Positions 44,727-54,703 of a DNA stretch of 64,000 bases are shown in pieces. The notes beneath the pieces were generated by a model that was given only the letters and a program-made list of their open reading frames with translations, ran no database searches and was not told the origin of the DNA. The stretch's first letter is position 1. The number at the start of each line of letters is the position of its first letter. The translations under genes were made by a program, and so were the position numbers. The DNA is from Ipomoea triloba (taxonomy: Eukaryota > Streptophyta > Magnoliopsida > Solanales > Convolvulaceae): assembly GCF_003576645.1 (NCBI RefSeq), contig NC_044930.1:10426860-10490859 (forward strand), written 5' to 3'.

Positions 44727-44922
44727 AAATTTGTAACCTTTCCTGATTGCTAACTCACACTTGCACTCTATTCGAAACCCATAAATGAATGAGTTTCTTG
44801 AATGCTGTTTGGTTGAAAGAAGATATAAAACCTCAAGTTTATTAATTGATTAGTATTGGAACCTTTCCTCACATGAACCACAACAACCAATCAAACTCAC
44901 TTTTTGCCTTGGCCTGTTAGGT

Positions 44923-45426
44923 TGGATTTGACTCTCTTTATTTTGGGCGAATTGACTACCAAGACAGAGCAAAGCGGAAAGGTTAGAAGAGTCTTGAGGT
45001 TGTCTGGAGGGCTTCTAAAAGTTTGGGCACCTCCTCACAGGTATAGTTTTTTTGTTGTGAATTTGTAATTTCTAGATATTACATTAGACTAGGTAGTAAT
45101 TTCTACTCTACTATTAAAGTTTTTTGTTTGTTACTGACAAATTATGTCTCACCCTTTTCCTCTTTTGTGCTTCTCATTCTTCAGATTTTTGCTGGTGCAT
45201 TTCCTGAGAATTATGAGCCTCCAAGTGGTTTCTATTTTGAAGTCAACGATGACTCTCCTGTTGTTCAGGTAAATGATTAAAAGAATTGTACACTAGGCTC
45301 TTGATCTTTTGCTTGCTTTAGATAATGATGGTATCTTTCTTTTGCCAACTGGAGGACGATACCAATCTGTTTGATTACAATGTCCTAGAGCGTGTCAATG
45401 ACTTTGTAGCTGCTGCATTGTCGGAG
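44923..45426 (+). pseudogene. Fragment of a lysosomal-type alpha-mannosidase (GH38)
   Basis: Exon i (44923-45040) reads GFDSLYFGRIDYQDRAKRKG, a stop (TAG at 44984-44986), then KSLEVVWRASKSLGTSSQ, with a GT donor. Exon ii (45185-45268) reads IFAGAFPENYEPPSGFYFEV followed by NDDSPVVQ. Exon iii (about 45353-45426) reads DTNLFDYNVLERVNDFVAAA followed by LSE. The order and exon borders match the N-terminal catalytic region of plant GH38 alpha-mannosidases, which trim mannose in vacuole or apoplast. No more of the gene is present. Confidence 0.85.
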
Positions 45427-45813
45427 GTGAGATGGGATTTTTCATCGTATACTAATACTATCCACAGCGAATTCATAAATTGTTTTGACTTATAAATTGC
45501 TCACATTTTCTTAGGGATTAGAACTGCTTCTTGATATAGTATTTGTATTTGCAGACATGCATCTAAGGATATTTGCTGATCTTAATTTATCTTCTATTTG
45601 CAGAACCTCTTGGAACACAGCTCAGACACCTTCCATAGTAACTTGATTTCTCTTTACAATTACCATAGAGAATTTTGTCCTTTTAGGCATGCTATGCATC
45701 TATTGTGCTTTGAGTTAGTTATCTGTAAATACCATAGGATATTGTCAGATCTATATGTGAATATCCAGCTTTCTCATATACTAGCTAGTGCTACAATGAA
45801 GCAGGTTTTAAGC

Positions 45814-45816
<3 letters not shown>

Positions 45817-45879
<63 letters not shown>
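45817..45879. repeat. TA microsatellite
   Basis: About thirty TA repeats with one AC interruption; units 1 and 2 have only atatatatg here. Confidence 0.95.
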
Positions 45880-45884
<5 letters not shown>

Positions 45885-45985
45885 CAGAAATCTATAACCT
45901 TTTGCATCTTTTGTGTACATACTACAGGATTGAGACAATCCCAACATATAATGCTGTTCTAGCATCTATTTCTGGATACATAAAG

Positions 45986-46595
45986 GCTCTGTTTGGTAAA
46001 TAATCAGCCTATCAGCCAATTTTGACTTATTTGATCACTATTAGTTGGTAAATAATAGGCTTTTTGTAACTCCAAAATGTTAAAATTCAAAAGGCTATTC
46101 AAAGCAGCCTTTTCAATTAGCTTTTTGAGAAAAGAAATTATACCAAACAGCTATCAGCTAACAGCTAATTTATCAAACAACTTTCAACAATCAGCCAATT
46201 TTATCAACAAATCATACCTTTTAACCCAAACAACCAACCTAATCAGCTAACAGCCATTTATCAAACAGGGCCAATGGCTCTGTTTGGTAAATAGCTGTTA
46301 GCTGATTTTGTTAGCTGATTGGGTTAGAAGGTATAATCAATTGATAATATTAGCTGATTGTAGAAAAGTGTTTGGTAAATTAGCTGTTAGCTGATAGCTG
46401 TTTTTATATAATTTTTTTTCTCAAAAGGCTAATTGAAAAGGCTGCTTTGAGTAGCCTTTTGAAATTTAGTATTTTGGAGTTACAAAAAGCTTATTAACCA
46501 AACGCTTATATTGATTTTTTAACCAAATCAAACAACTAATAATGGTCAAATAGGCCAAAATTGGCTGATAGGCCAATTATTTACCAAACATGCCC
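45986..46595. mobile_element. Two MITEs in inverted orientation, inserted in the PPR exon
   Basis: The first element (45986-46272) begins GCTCTGTTTGGTAAATAATC and ends atttatcaaacagggcc. The second (46276-46595) begins GGCTCTGTTTGGTAAATAGC and ends ATTTACCAAACATGCCC. The second reads as the reverse complement of the first over most of its length, so the pair is one long imperfect palindrome with a 3-bp centre. AAAG flanks both outer ends (45982-45985 and 46596-46599), the apparent target duplication. Related to 26846-27134. Confidence 0.85.
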
Positions 46596-47000
46596 AAAGT
46601 TGGGTAAAGCTAGAAGGGCAAGAACCTTATTTGAAGATCGAGATGCCTGACAAGAATTTTTTGTTTTTGGCCGGACAACTATAATTTTTGGTATGGGGAT
46701 GCATTATTAGATGTTTTTAGGAGGATGCAGATTGTATGAAACCAGATTGGATAAGTTTAGTTGCAGACTACTCTTGACTGACATTTAACAGGTGCAAATT
46801 TAGAAAAATTAAATTAGTAAACCTACCTACAAGTATATTTGTATATGGATATCAATCTAAATATTTTTATGAATATCATATCATTTTAATTAAAGAAGAA
46901 AAGCATGAAAGGTACAAATTAAACTAAAATTTATATTCCAAATTAAAACTTCTTTATAGTATCAATCATTCATTATTACAAGATTCAATAATTAGAAATA

Positions 47001-48128
47001 CTAGGAAGTTTGAGAATTTGAAATATTAGGAAGTTTAGTCCAAATACATTGAACTATTCCTCTTGTATTATAATAGTCTTTACTTGAAAAACTTTGTGGG
47101 AAATTGCGCCACTTCTTTGTTGCAAGGTAATAAAATACTCCTTTGCCATCATAAAATTTTGGAAAATATATCTTGTTACTAGTTCCTCGAACAGTTGCTT
47201 CTCGTGACAAGGATATCTTGGGAGAAACGTAAAAGGTTTTTCCTTTCAAATTCTCAACCTTTTGCCAAACCATTTTAGAATCAAGCTTCAAAACCCGAAC
47301 TTCCCCTTCTTCAAGTGTTGCCACACACATGAGATCTCCATCGCTTTCCAGAAGGAACCGATCTCGAAATTTTATAAATTGTTGTCGATGTGACTTACCG
47401 ATAATATTCCAAGAAAAGTAGTCCCCTCTCGGATAGTGGAGCTTCCCTAGATTTCCAGAATCCCCCAAAATATATATATGGCCGTTGCGAATAACAGGGG
47501 TGCAACTAGAAGCTATAAAATCTACTAATTGTGTGTGAATTGACCATGAATTTTCACCCAAATTCAATACTCCTATAGTAATAAATTCTTGTAAATTACT
47601 AAGTATACCAACAATTTGACACTTAGGCGAAGTTGGTGATTCAGAAAAACACACCAATGAAAATGGTCTATCTGGTGTATCTGGTAAGTCTATTGTAACC
47701 TTACTTGAGAGGTTGAAGAGGAAATAAGATGCATCGCCTTTACCAAGAAGCAACCAACCATGATTTGCATAAAGAAGTTCCACTTCACCAATATCATCAT
47801 CCAACAATTGAGGAATGTTAAGTGAATAGTTGAGATTGCGGGTTGGATCATAAAAGTTGAACAAACGAGTTTTTTTGTTCAAGTACATTAGATGCAGATC
47901 TTCGAACGAATCTATATCACATGATGATGCATGTTCGAGTGAGATTGGCAACAAGGAACGAGACAATGGTGTAATTGACTTCCAAGATCTACATACCGAT
48001 TAAAAAGTATAATAATCTCCAATAGCAGCTAAACGTGTGAGAATACATGATAAGAGCTCCTTGTTTAGATCTGACCATTCCCTTTCTGTACCAGCTTTAT
48101 CAATGCTAATTATGCTATTGTTACTCAT
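47001..48128 (-). pseudogene. F-box/KIB1-type gene, copy 3, nonsense in the F-box
   Basis: Homologous to copies 1 and 2 over the full length from the ATG at 48128. Within the F-box, CAA (Gln in YYTFQSVCRSW) has become TAA (plus-strand 48000-48002). The frame downstream is open from a Met at 47966 for 321 residues and contains the whole beta-propeller (DGDLMCVATLEEGEVRVLKL, GVFYYLATKKWRNFPQSF), but this form would lack the F-box. Six bases near 47525 are missing relative to copy 1, in frame. A shifted stop gives a few extra C-terminal residues. Translation from the inner Met is possible only if initiation there occurs. Confidence 0.85.
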
Positions 48129-48867
48129 CTTTTTTCTATATATTAAAAAAAGAATTACCTTAGGGGAATACCGCTAATTATTTATGCGCTTCTCTCTTTG
48201 AGCAAACTTTGCATGCAATACTCTGAAACAAAAATCTCTCAATATAATTCCTCTATATGTAACAACTAATGAGATGGTTTCCATGCCGGATTAGGATTCT
48301 TTAAATTTGCCATGCTTAAGGATTAGAAAACGCAAACTACACTCCAAATACTATTATGTTTAGGATTTAAAATCTCAAAAAATAAAAATAAAAACTCAAA
48401 TTATATTTCAAATACTGTACTGTGAACCCTAGATGAAATACTTCAAATCTAATATAGTTTGTCAACATGCAATCATGCAATGTAACTCAGTGTTAAAACA
48501 TTTTGATACGTTAAAAATTTTAAATTTTGAAATTTATTTTTGAATTTTATGTTAATCATTTAATTTTAAATATCAATAACTAGCAATTTTCTAAATCATG
48601 TTATGTTTGCCTCAGTTCCCACATATTCAAAGAACACAAAAGGCCTCATTCATACCAATTATTATATATGGTTTCATTCATTGACTACTTCTCAGATTAT
48701 ATTTACCATCTCTCTTCTTTAGTTGGCAGCTCTTCAGCTTGTCTCTCATAAATGGAGGCAACAACAGACTGATTGTCTCGAGAATATATGTGGGAATATA
48801 TGTGGGTCTGAGGTAACTTCGGAGGCAGATTGTTGACAATCTGCTTCTATCCTGAGCAGGATCAGAG
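48129..48867. other. 5' flank of F-box copy 3 and duplicated noncoding block
   Basis: Matches 20581-21340 of unit 2, including the upstream region lost in unit 1. No gene. Confidence 0.8.
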
Positions 48868-49017
48868 TTTTTTTTTTTTTTTTTTTGAATACTCCTAACT
48901 CTATTACAATGCAGTATCTGTTCATAACTATTTTCTCAACCTATTGAAGCACAAGAGTCAGTATTGCCTCCACTGAGGCTCGAACCCACCACCTCCCGTA
49001 TAAAGGGAAGGGTTTGA
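48868..49017 (-). mobile_element. tRNA-derived SINE, unit 4
   Basis: A 19-base T run at the left is the poly(A) tail of a minus-strand element. The minus strand contains GGGTTCGAGCC, a good box B, and CTCAGTGGAGGCAATACTGA, shared with the SINE at 58805. It replaces about 60 bp present in units 1 and 2 and shows no target duplication. The 5' end (box A) seems missing. Confidence 0.75.
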
Positions 49018-50190
49018 TGCAATTAAAAAGTCTACAATTGAATTTCTAAACTAACTAATTTCATGTTTCTAAGGTAATCCTAAACTTAAAATATTTTAAT
49101 TTTTTTTAAATAATTATTAAAAAACAAAGGCTAAAGTGTCATCTAGCACCATGAACTATATCCAATTATTCATGCCACACCCTAAACTTTCATATCGTAT
49201 ATATTGAGCCGCAAACCAAAATAAATAATTCACCTAGAACTTTTAGCAGGTTTCCAGGTCTTCCTGTTGACATGGCGCAGGTTTTCAAGTGATGTGGCAT
49301 TTCTTTTAACCTTATGTTGTCCATGTAAGCATTTACATATTAAAAATATTTTTTTAAAAAAAACAAAACAAAAATACAAACAAAAAAAAATTAGCATTTC
49401 TATAAATTTGGAAAATTGAAAAAATACTAAATAATAAATTAGCCAAAAAATATAAATTCTGAAAAAAAAATTTGAAGCATTGGAATTGCAAAATTGAAAA
49501 GTATACATTATGAAAATAAAGAGAATAAAATTCTAGTTATTTTAATATAATAATTTTGTTTTTTTTTTAAATTTTGAATATGTAAACACTTACATAGACA
49601 ACATAAGGTTAAGAGAAATGCCACATCAGACGCCATGTCAGCAAGAAGACCTGGAAACCTGCTAAAAGTTCTAGGTGAATTTTTTATTTTGGTTTGCGGC
49701 TCGATATATTCTATATGAAAGTTCAGGGTGCGGCATGAATAATTATATATAGTTCATGGTGCTATATAACACTTTAGCCAAAAACAAAAGAAGAGAAAAT
49801 GCTTATCATACTGTCGCGACGATGGCCGGAGACGATTCTCTGTGTGTGGGGCTTTTTTCTTCTCTTTTTTTAATAATTATTTATTAAAAAAATTTTAAAA
49901 AAATATTTTAAATTTAGGTTACCTGTTAGAAACCTGTAAATTGAAGAAATTGCATAAAATTGATTAGTTTAAGGACTCAATTGTAGATTTTTAGGGTTCA
50001 TGGCCTAATTGCATTATTCTGTCCAGTTCAATGACCTATTCGAACCTTATAAAAAAAATTAGGCTGGACAATCTGCATCCGATCCTTCGCAGGACCTATC
50101 GAACGCAGATTGTCATTCTTCTTTTTTTTTTTTTTTGTTTTTTTTTTAATATACAATCTGCATCCTTGCCCAGGATCGTACATAGATTAT
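49018..50190. repeat. Foldback region of unit 4, interrupted
   Basis: Homologous to 11509-12100, but the left arm is shortened by the SINE and the centre is split by a MULE-type MITE (49129-49779). GCAGATTGT and ACAATCTGC pairs remain at both sides. Confidence 0.75.
49129..49779. mobile_element. 651-bp non-autonomous MULE (MITE) with 9-bp target duplication
   Basis: Terminal inverted repeats of about 215 bp start GGCTAAAGTGTCATCTAGCA on the left and, reversed, GGCTAAAGTGTTATATAGCA on the right. The 9-mer aaaaacaaa flanks both sides (49120-49128 and 49780-49788). Units 1 and 2 lack the insertion. The 9-bp duplication and long arms fit Mutator-like elements. No coding sequence inside. Confidence 0.9.
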
Positions 50191-50250
50191 CATTTTTTTA
50201 TTTAATAAAACTACCATTTTTTTTTTCTGTACATTCCCACATTATCCATC

Positions 50251-51219
50251 TTGTCAACACTTACAACATTCTGTTCTCAATATATACCAAACCACACCAA
50301 CAATTTACTACACTACACTAACACTTTAAAATCTCAAAACACAACACTTCAAAGTTCTCAAAATACCAACACTTCAAAGCTAAGTTCTCAAACAACATTT
50401 CAAAGTTCTCAAAACACATACCACACCAAAACAACTACAAACTAACTCAACAAAGCCTCCATCATTACTTCAATTATTACTTCAAAACCTCCAACAAAAC
50501 TAACTCAACTAAACTCAAACTCAACATACATTACAGGATGTTAATTACATTCATACATTCAAATATAACATACTAAAAGTTTTCAAGACATTCAAATATC
50601 TAACACTTGAATTAAAGTTGCATTCAAATATCTAACACTCGAATTAAAGTTGCATTCAAATATCAACAATTGAATTAAAGTTTAGAACTCATTCAAATAT
50701 ATATCAACACTTGAATTAAAGTTCTCAACACATACCACGCTTGAATATCAACATGTTTACCTACAAAAATTTTCTAAGCTTTCTTCACTAAAATATTTCG
50801 CCCTCTGGTGCCCGCCGGAAAGCTCATAGAGGTCAACAACGTAGAAGTCGATTTCCTATTAAAATGGACTTTGGTAGTCACCGTTGTTGATGATGATATG
50901 CCCTCTATGTAATCCATTGCTCCTTTATTAATATGAATGTCATGAAAAATTACAATATAGTTGCACTAATAATTACACACTTATAATTATCAAGATCGCC
51001 GCAATACAAACAATAAAATAAATAAATAAATAAATACATAATAAAAATATTTAAAAATATGTGATTAATATCATGCAATCCATCATACTATAAATGAAAA
51101 TTTAAAATTTTAAAATCTTTGTTAATGTGATTCATTTTTTTGAAAATTTTATGTTGTTAATTAATATTTAATAAAATAAAAATTTTAAAAAACAAATTCG
51201 AAGTAATAAAAATTATGAT
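50251..51219. other. Low-complexity and AT-rich unit sequence
   Basis: Matches 21946-22860. The open frame here is 64 residues compared with 82 in unit 2 because of small deletions, which argues against coding. Confidence 0.7.
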
Positions 51220-51410
51220 GTTTGTGAGGCTATTATGTTGTGGGAACAGGTTTGTCCTTGTTTCCTAACTTTCACTATGGCTATTAGGTTAAATAAAATG
51301 AGGTAATTTGAAATGCAGTATCGTAACATGACTACTGTGTTGACAAGAGAATATCTGGATGCTAGGCCTGATGGATGGTTAGACTATGCAGCAAAAATGA
51401 TAGCACAATT
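51220..51410 (+). pseudogene. Unidentified exon-like pieces, unit 4 copy
   Basis: Same two pieces as 22865-23068, with ALWEQ-like and STREYLDARPDGWLDYAAK readings (here TTVLTREYLDARPDGWLDYA). A three-base difference leaves the reading of the second piece intact. Source gene not recognised. Confidence 0.35.
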
Positions 51411-51469
51411 GTATGTTTCAACTCCATCTTTCAGTACGTAATCCCATTTTAATTTCCCCCTAATTGTTG

Positions 51470-51515
51470 TAATACTTACTAGTATTTACACCCGTGCGAT
51501 GCACGGACATGAAAA
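51470..51515 (-). mobile_element. Helitron-like 3' terminus, unit 4
   Basis: Minus strand hairpin CCGTGCATCGCACGG followed by GTGTAAATACTAG and T. Same position relative to the P450 fragment as in unit 2. Confidence 0.55.
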
Positions 51516-51799
51516 TTCACATTTTGTTATTTCTCATATATAAAAGGAAAAATGTGCAAATAGACCCCTAAACATTTCGCGAAAAGTCAATTAGGCCCAT
51601 GAACTTTTTAAAAGTTCAATTGAACACACGAACTTGCGATTTTGAGTCACCCACCCCATTGTCCGGTTACCTCTCCGGTAAGATGGCTCGCCACATAAGC
51701 TTTGGAGTGGGTACTTGGCTGCCACGTAATCATAATTTAAAGAAACATTAAATTAAATAAATAAATAAATAAATATACAAAATGACGTTCTTCATCTCC

Positions 51800-52060
51800 T
51801 TCTTCTTCCAGCGACTTCGTGAACACATGAACTCACTCCAACTTGTTACATACTATACCCAAAGAGCAAAGAGAAGCTCATTGGCTCTTCTACGCTGTTC
51901 TTTCACCAATTAAGGGAATTATCATTCTCAAGTCAGGAAGCTTGTCCAGAGCTCATTGTCACCGGAGGTCCTTCGCTGGGCCAACTAGCAGATTATAAAC
52001 ACTGGAATCATGGGCCAACTAGCAGATTATAAACACATTCCAGGAGATGAAGAAGGTGAC
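51800..52060 (+). pseudogene. Rearranged CYP707A-like P450 exon fragment
   Basis: Matches 25497-25770 as far as SPEV (HSQVRKL region, with an extra TTAA after FFHQ shifting the frame). It is then scrambled: a 25-bp piece with ctagcagattataaac occurs twice (51979-52003 and 52012-52036), and aggagatgaagaagg recurs at 52043 and 52090. Clearly a degraded duplicate. Confidence 0.7.
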
Positions 52061-53109
52061 ACACTACTACCTTTCTATGTGAAAAGACGGAGATGAAGAA
52101 GGTCAACTTCCTTTTTCTATTTGAAAAGACTTGTGTTGGAACTCCCAGCCAGTTATATGTGTAGACACCAAACACGTACAAAAGCTGATATGTATGTGAA
52201 TTAGATGTCAGACACCAAACACATACATATATATAATGCAAGAGTTACGTTCATGTTTGAGATTGAGATAAGCTTCGAACACATGACCTTTTGCATGGCT
52301 CTGATATCAAATTAAAGCATGTGCTCCATCTCAACTAAAAGTCTAAGCTGATAGTTAGATTGCACATATTATATTTATGCTCACGGAGATGAATTTAATT
52401 TGGCATACACATACATACAACTATTTTTATGCATTGACATCAATAACATCTTTTTGTGTATATATATGAAATGGCTACATTGAAGCCTGCATTCAAGTAA
52501 GGCATTTGTAAGTTTCTTTATACTGTTTATTATCTTTCTCCTGTCTTGTGTCAAGCATTCTATGCTTCAATTCACTGACCTATTAGTCATCATTCATTGT
52601 GAAAATGCTTCACTGACCTATTAATTAAGTTCCATCCAATTTAGGTTTTTAACTTATCCACGTTTTGATATAAATTCAATATTCAATTGTACTGGATATG
52701 TTAAAAATATGATTAATAATTTTGCTTTTTAAGTTGTCAAAGTGTGACCAACAAGCTAAGTAGTACTCTGTAGTATGTTTTAACTAGCTAGCTAGGGAAA
52801 TGCAAATTGTTCTATATATGCAGGTAGCATGTAATTTTATATTAATTTGTATGTAACTTTGAAATGCTTATATATGGATGAATTGAAACAAAGCATATAG
52901 GCCTATTACATGTAACATTAGATGATGATTTTTTTGAAAATCTTGAAAGTAAGCCTTAGAAAATGAGTGTATGAAACAACTAAAAAAATATGCATATATA
53001 TTTCTTATTCAATATGTTTCACCTTGTCCTCATATAAAATACAAACCGAAAATATAAATTTAATTAGCATTCAATATTTGAATTAATATATATATAACAA
53101 CTCACAAAA
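52061..53109. other. Noncoding unit sequence 3' of KIB1-type gene D
   Basis: Shared with units 1-3. A unit-4-specific insert of about 125 bp (52262-52386) reads cttcgaacacatgacc to tttatgctcac and is flanked by GAGAT on both sides. It resembles a short dispersed plant repeat with a tRNA-like tcgaac motif. Confidence 0.6.
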
Positions 53110-54117
53110 TCACAGTATCCATCGTGATATAATATTTTTCTTGCCTACATGAGGGCAAGGAAGGTTGATGGAGACACTCATCTCTTCCAAATCAAAAACA
53201 TAGATGTTTCTGTCATTTTCTTCAATGAAGTATATGCAGTTATTTCTCACATTTGCATTATTGCTATTAATGCAAAATATGCTTCCAACAGATCCTAAGA
53301 AAATGGTGCTCTTTCCTATACTTTCCATCTCCACCCATTTTCTTGCGCCCAAATCCGCCCTAAAGACTCGTATATTTTCTACCTGCCAATGTCTTTTTGC
53401 AAAGTAAATTTTGGTAACTAATATGATTTCACCACAATTTTCTGTAATATAACCAATAGCATACAAACCACTCCATTTTGGTCTTGAAGATGGCTCATTA
53501 AATAAATCACCACCAATCACTTCTTCGAATTGTGCACTTTGATCATTGAATTCTACACGTACTAATGTGGTGGAATATTTCTTCAATCCATACAAATTTC
53601 CACCAAAACTTGTGAATGATTGTATTACACTATTACGACATAACTGCTTCACAAATGCATGTTCACCACGGATCTTGCAAAAATTGAAAAACCTGTCAAA
53701 GTCGTCATGCTCTTGAATTAATACAACATAACAAGAAGGATCATGAGGACTAGAAGAAAGGTAAGCAAGATGCGTGACTGATTTCAATTTTGGAAGCTGC
53801 CTCCTTTCTTGTGAATAAACATTGAAAAGTATGACATCAAAAGTGTCGTCGCTATCGTGTAGCACCATCCATCCATCCTTACACGCGTGAGCCTTCTCAT
53901 ACTTGTTGTACATGAAGGAACAATCAATCTTGTAATGACGTTGTTGTGTGATACTGTATAGTGTACCTTGTTTATTTTGATAAAACAAGAGCCAAGGATG
54001 CGATTGCGGTAGGGGGAAACTAACACTGGTTTTGGCATTGTCACCAATCAACTCCATAGCTCTCAATTGATAGCTAGTAGTTATGGAGTCTATTTTTGAA
54101 ATACGTCCGGCCTGCAT
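53110..54117 (-). CDS. KIB1-type beta-propeller protein without F-box, copy D (intact)
   Basis: Open frame of 335 residues from the ATG in TTCATGCAGG (54115-54117) to TGA at 53110. The frame continues upstream to 54150, but that part contains TTTTTGTTCAG, a splice acceptor, so the shorter start is preferred. Family features in order: SHPWLLFYQNKQGTLY (res. about 37-52), DGWMVLHDSDDTFDVILFNV, SVTHLAYLSSSPHDPSCYVV, SFGGNLYGLKKYSTTLVRVE, PKWSGLYAIGYITENCGEII, VENIRVFRADLGARKWVEME and NNCIYFIEENDRNIYVFDLE. This is the KIB1-4 beta-propeller (PF03478) without the usual N-terminal F-box. It may be a partner or competitor of the neighbouring F-box protein, which is inference only. Longest complete copy of the four. 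Confidence 0.8.
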   Translation of the reverse strand: MQAGRISKIDSITTSYQLRAMELIGDNAKTSVSFPLPQSHPWLLFYQNKQGTLYSITQQRHYKIDCSFMYNKYEKAHACKDGWMVLHDSDDTFDVILFNVYSQERRQLPKLKSVTHLAYLSSSPHDPSCYVVLIQEHDDFDRFFNFCKIRGEHAFVKQLCRNSVIQSFTSFGGNLYGLKKYSTTLVRVEFNDQSAQFEEVIGGDLFNEPSSRPKWSGLYAIGYITENCGEIILVTKIYFAKRHWQVENIRVFRADLGARKWVEMESIGKSTIFLGSVGSIFCINSNNANVRNNCIYFIEENDRNIYVFDLEEMSVSINLPCPHVGKKNIISRWIL

Positions 54118-54703
54118 GAACTGAACAAAAAGTATACCATGAATTTTCATAAAAAATTGTACGGAACTAGTCTTTCCAGGTTAATCAAACAACACATACA
54201 CTACATGATAATGAGCATTGCAATGAAATTAAACATTTTAAAAACCTGTTAGAATATTAGAAGCGATTTAGGGGGTTATATCATCTGGCTGCGAACAGCA
54301 AGCTTCTGTTCGCAACAACTTCTTTTTGCCGTAAATAATTAATTTTTTGTTATGATTTTTTATTATAAATATGCATGAAAATAAAGAGAAAAAAATAAAA
54401 AGTATATGAGTGTTGATGAAAGGTTTTAAACGCACCGTAAAATTTGATAAGAATCGATGAAAAGTTTATTTGGTTCAGATAGAGGAGTTGAAAGGTTGGA
54501 TTTCATTTACTTATATTAGTGGAGAAAAAATTTGCAAAAATCCTATTCTGATAGAATTTATGAAAGTTAATAAGTTCAACAGATTTTTAAAAACTCAAAG
54601 TCTAAATTAAATACAAGTATAATAGTATACTACTTTTAAAGACTTTTGTAAAGTTTAATTCGAATACGGGTAGACTTTTAAAGAGTAAGTCTAAATTGAA
54701 TAC

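Larger units (their letters stand above)
42111..45592 (+). other. Spacer assembled from several gene fragments
   Basis: Between units 3 and 4. A GC-rich exon-like piece (42120-42385) ends at GTCTCAG/GTAATG. An unidentified open piece follows at about 42595-42655 (RLLRRCFYAGFVAQRNFAE, then GTGTGAATCC). Then come acetyl-CoA carboxylase, P4-ATPase and alpha-mannosidase pieces. All recognisable pieces read left to right. The right edge joins the PPR fragment of unit 4 through shared TTTGCAG. The rest (42660-43330, 43500-44100, 44530-44690) is intron-like. Confidence 0.65.
45597..46650 (+). pseudogene. PPR-gene fragment of unit 4, split by MITEs
   Basis: The left piece ([20 protein letters not shown]) is followed by a long TA tract. 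The PPR repeat begins after catactacag (45928) as IETIPTYNAVLASISGYIK. It is then interrupted at 45986 by 610 bp of MITE sequence and resumes at 46600 as LGKARRARTLFEDRDA and a stop. Without the insertion it matches units 1 and 2. Confidence 0.65.

Noticed and set aside
45090..45116. Helitron 5' end (tctactctactattaaag) inside the alpha-mannosidase intron
   Set aside because: A single short match in AT-rich intron sequence, without a partner end or any break in homology with the mannosidase gene.
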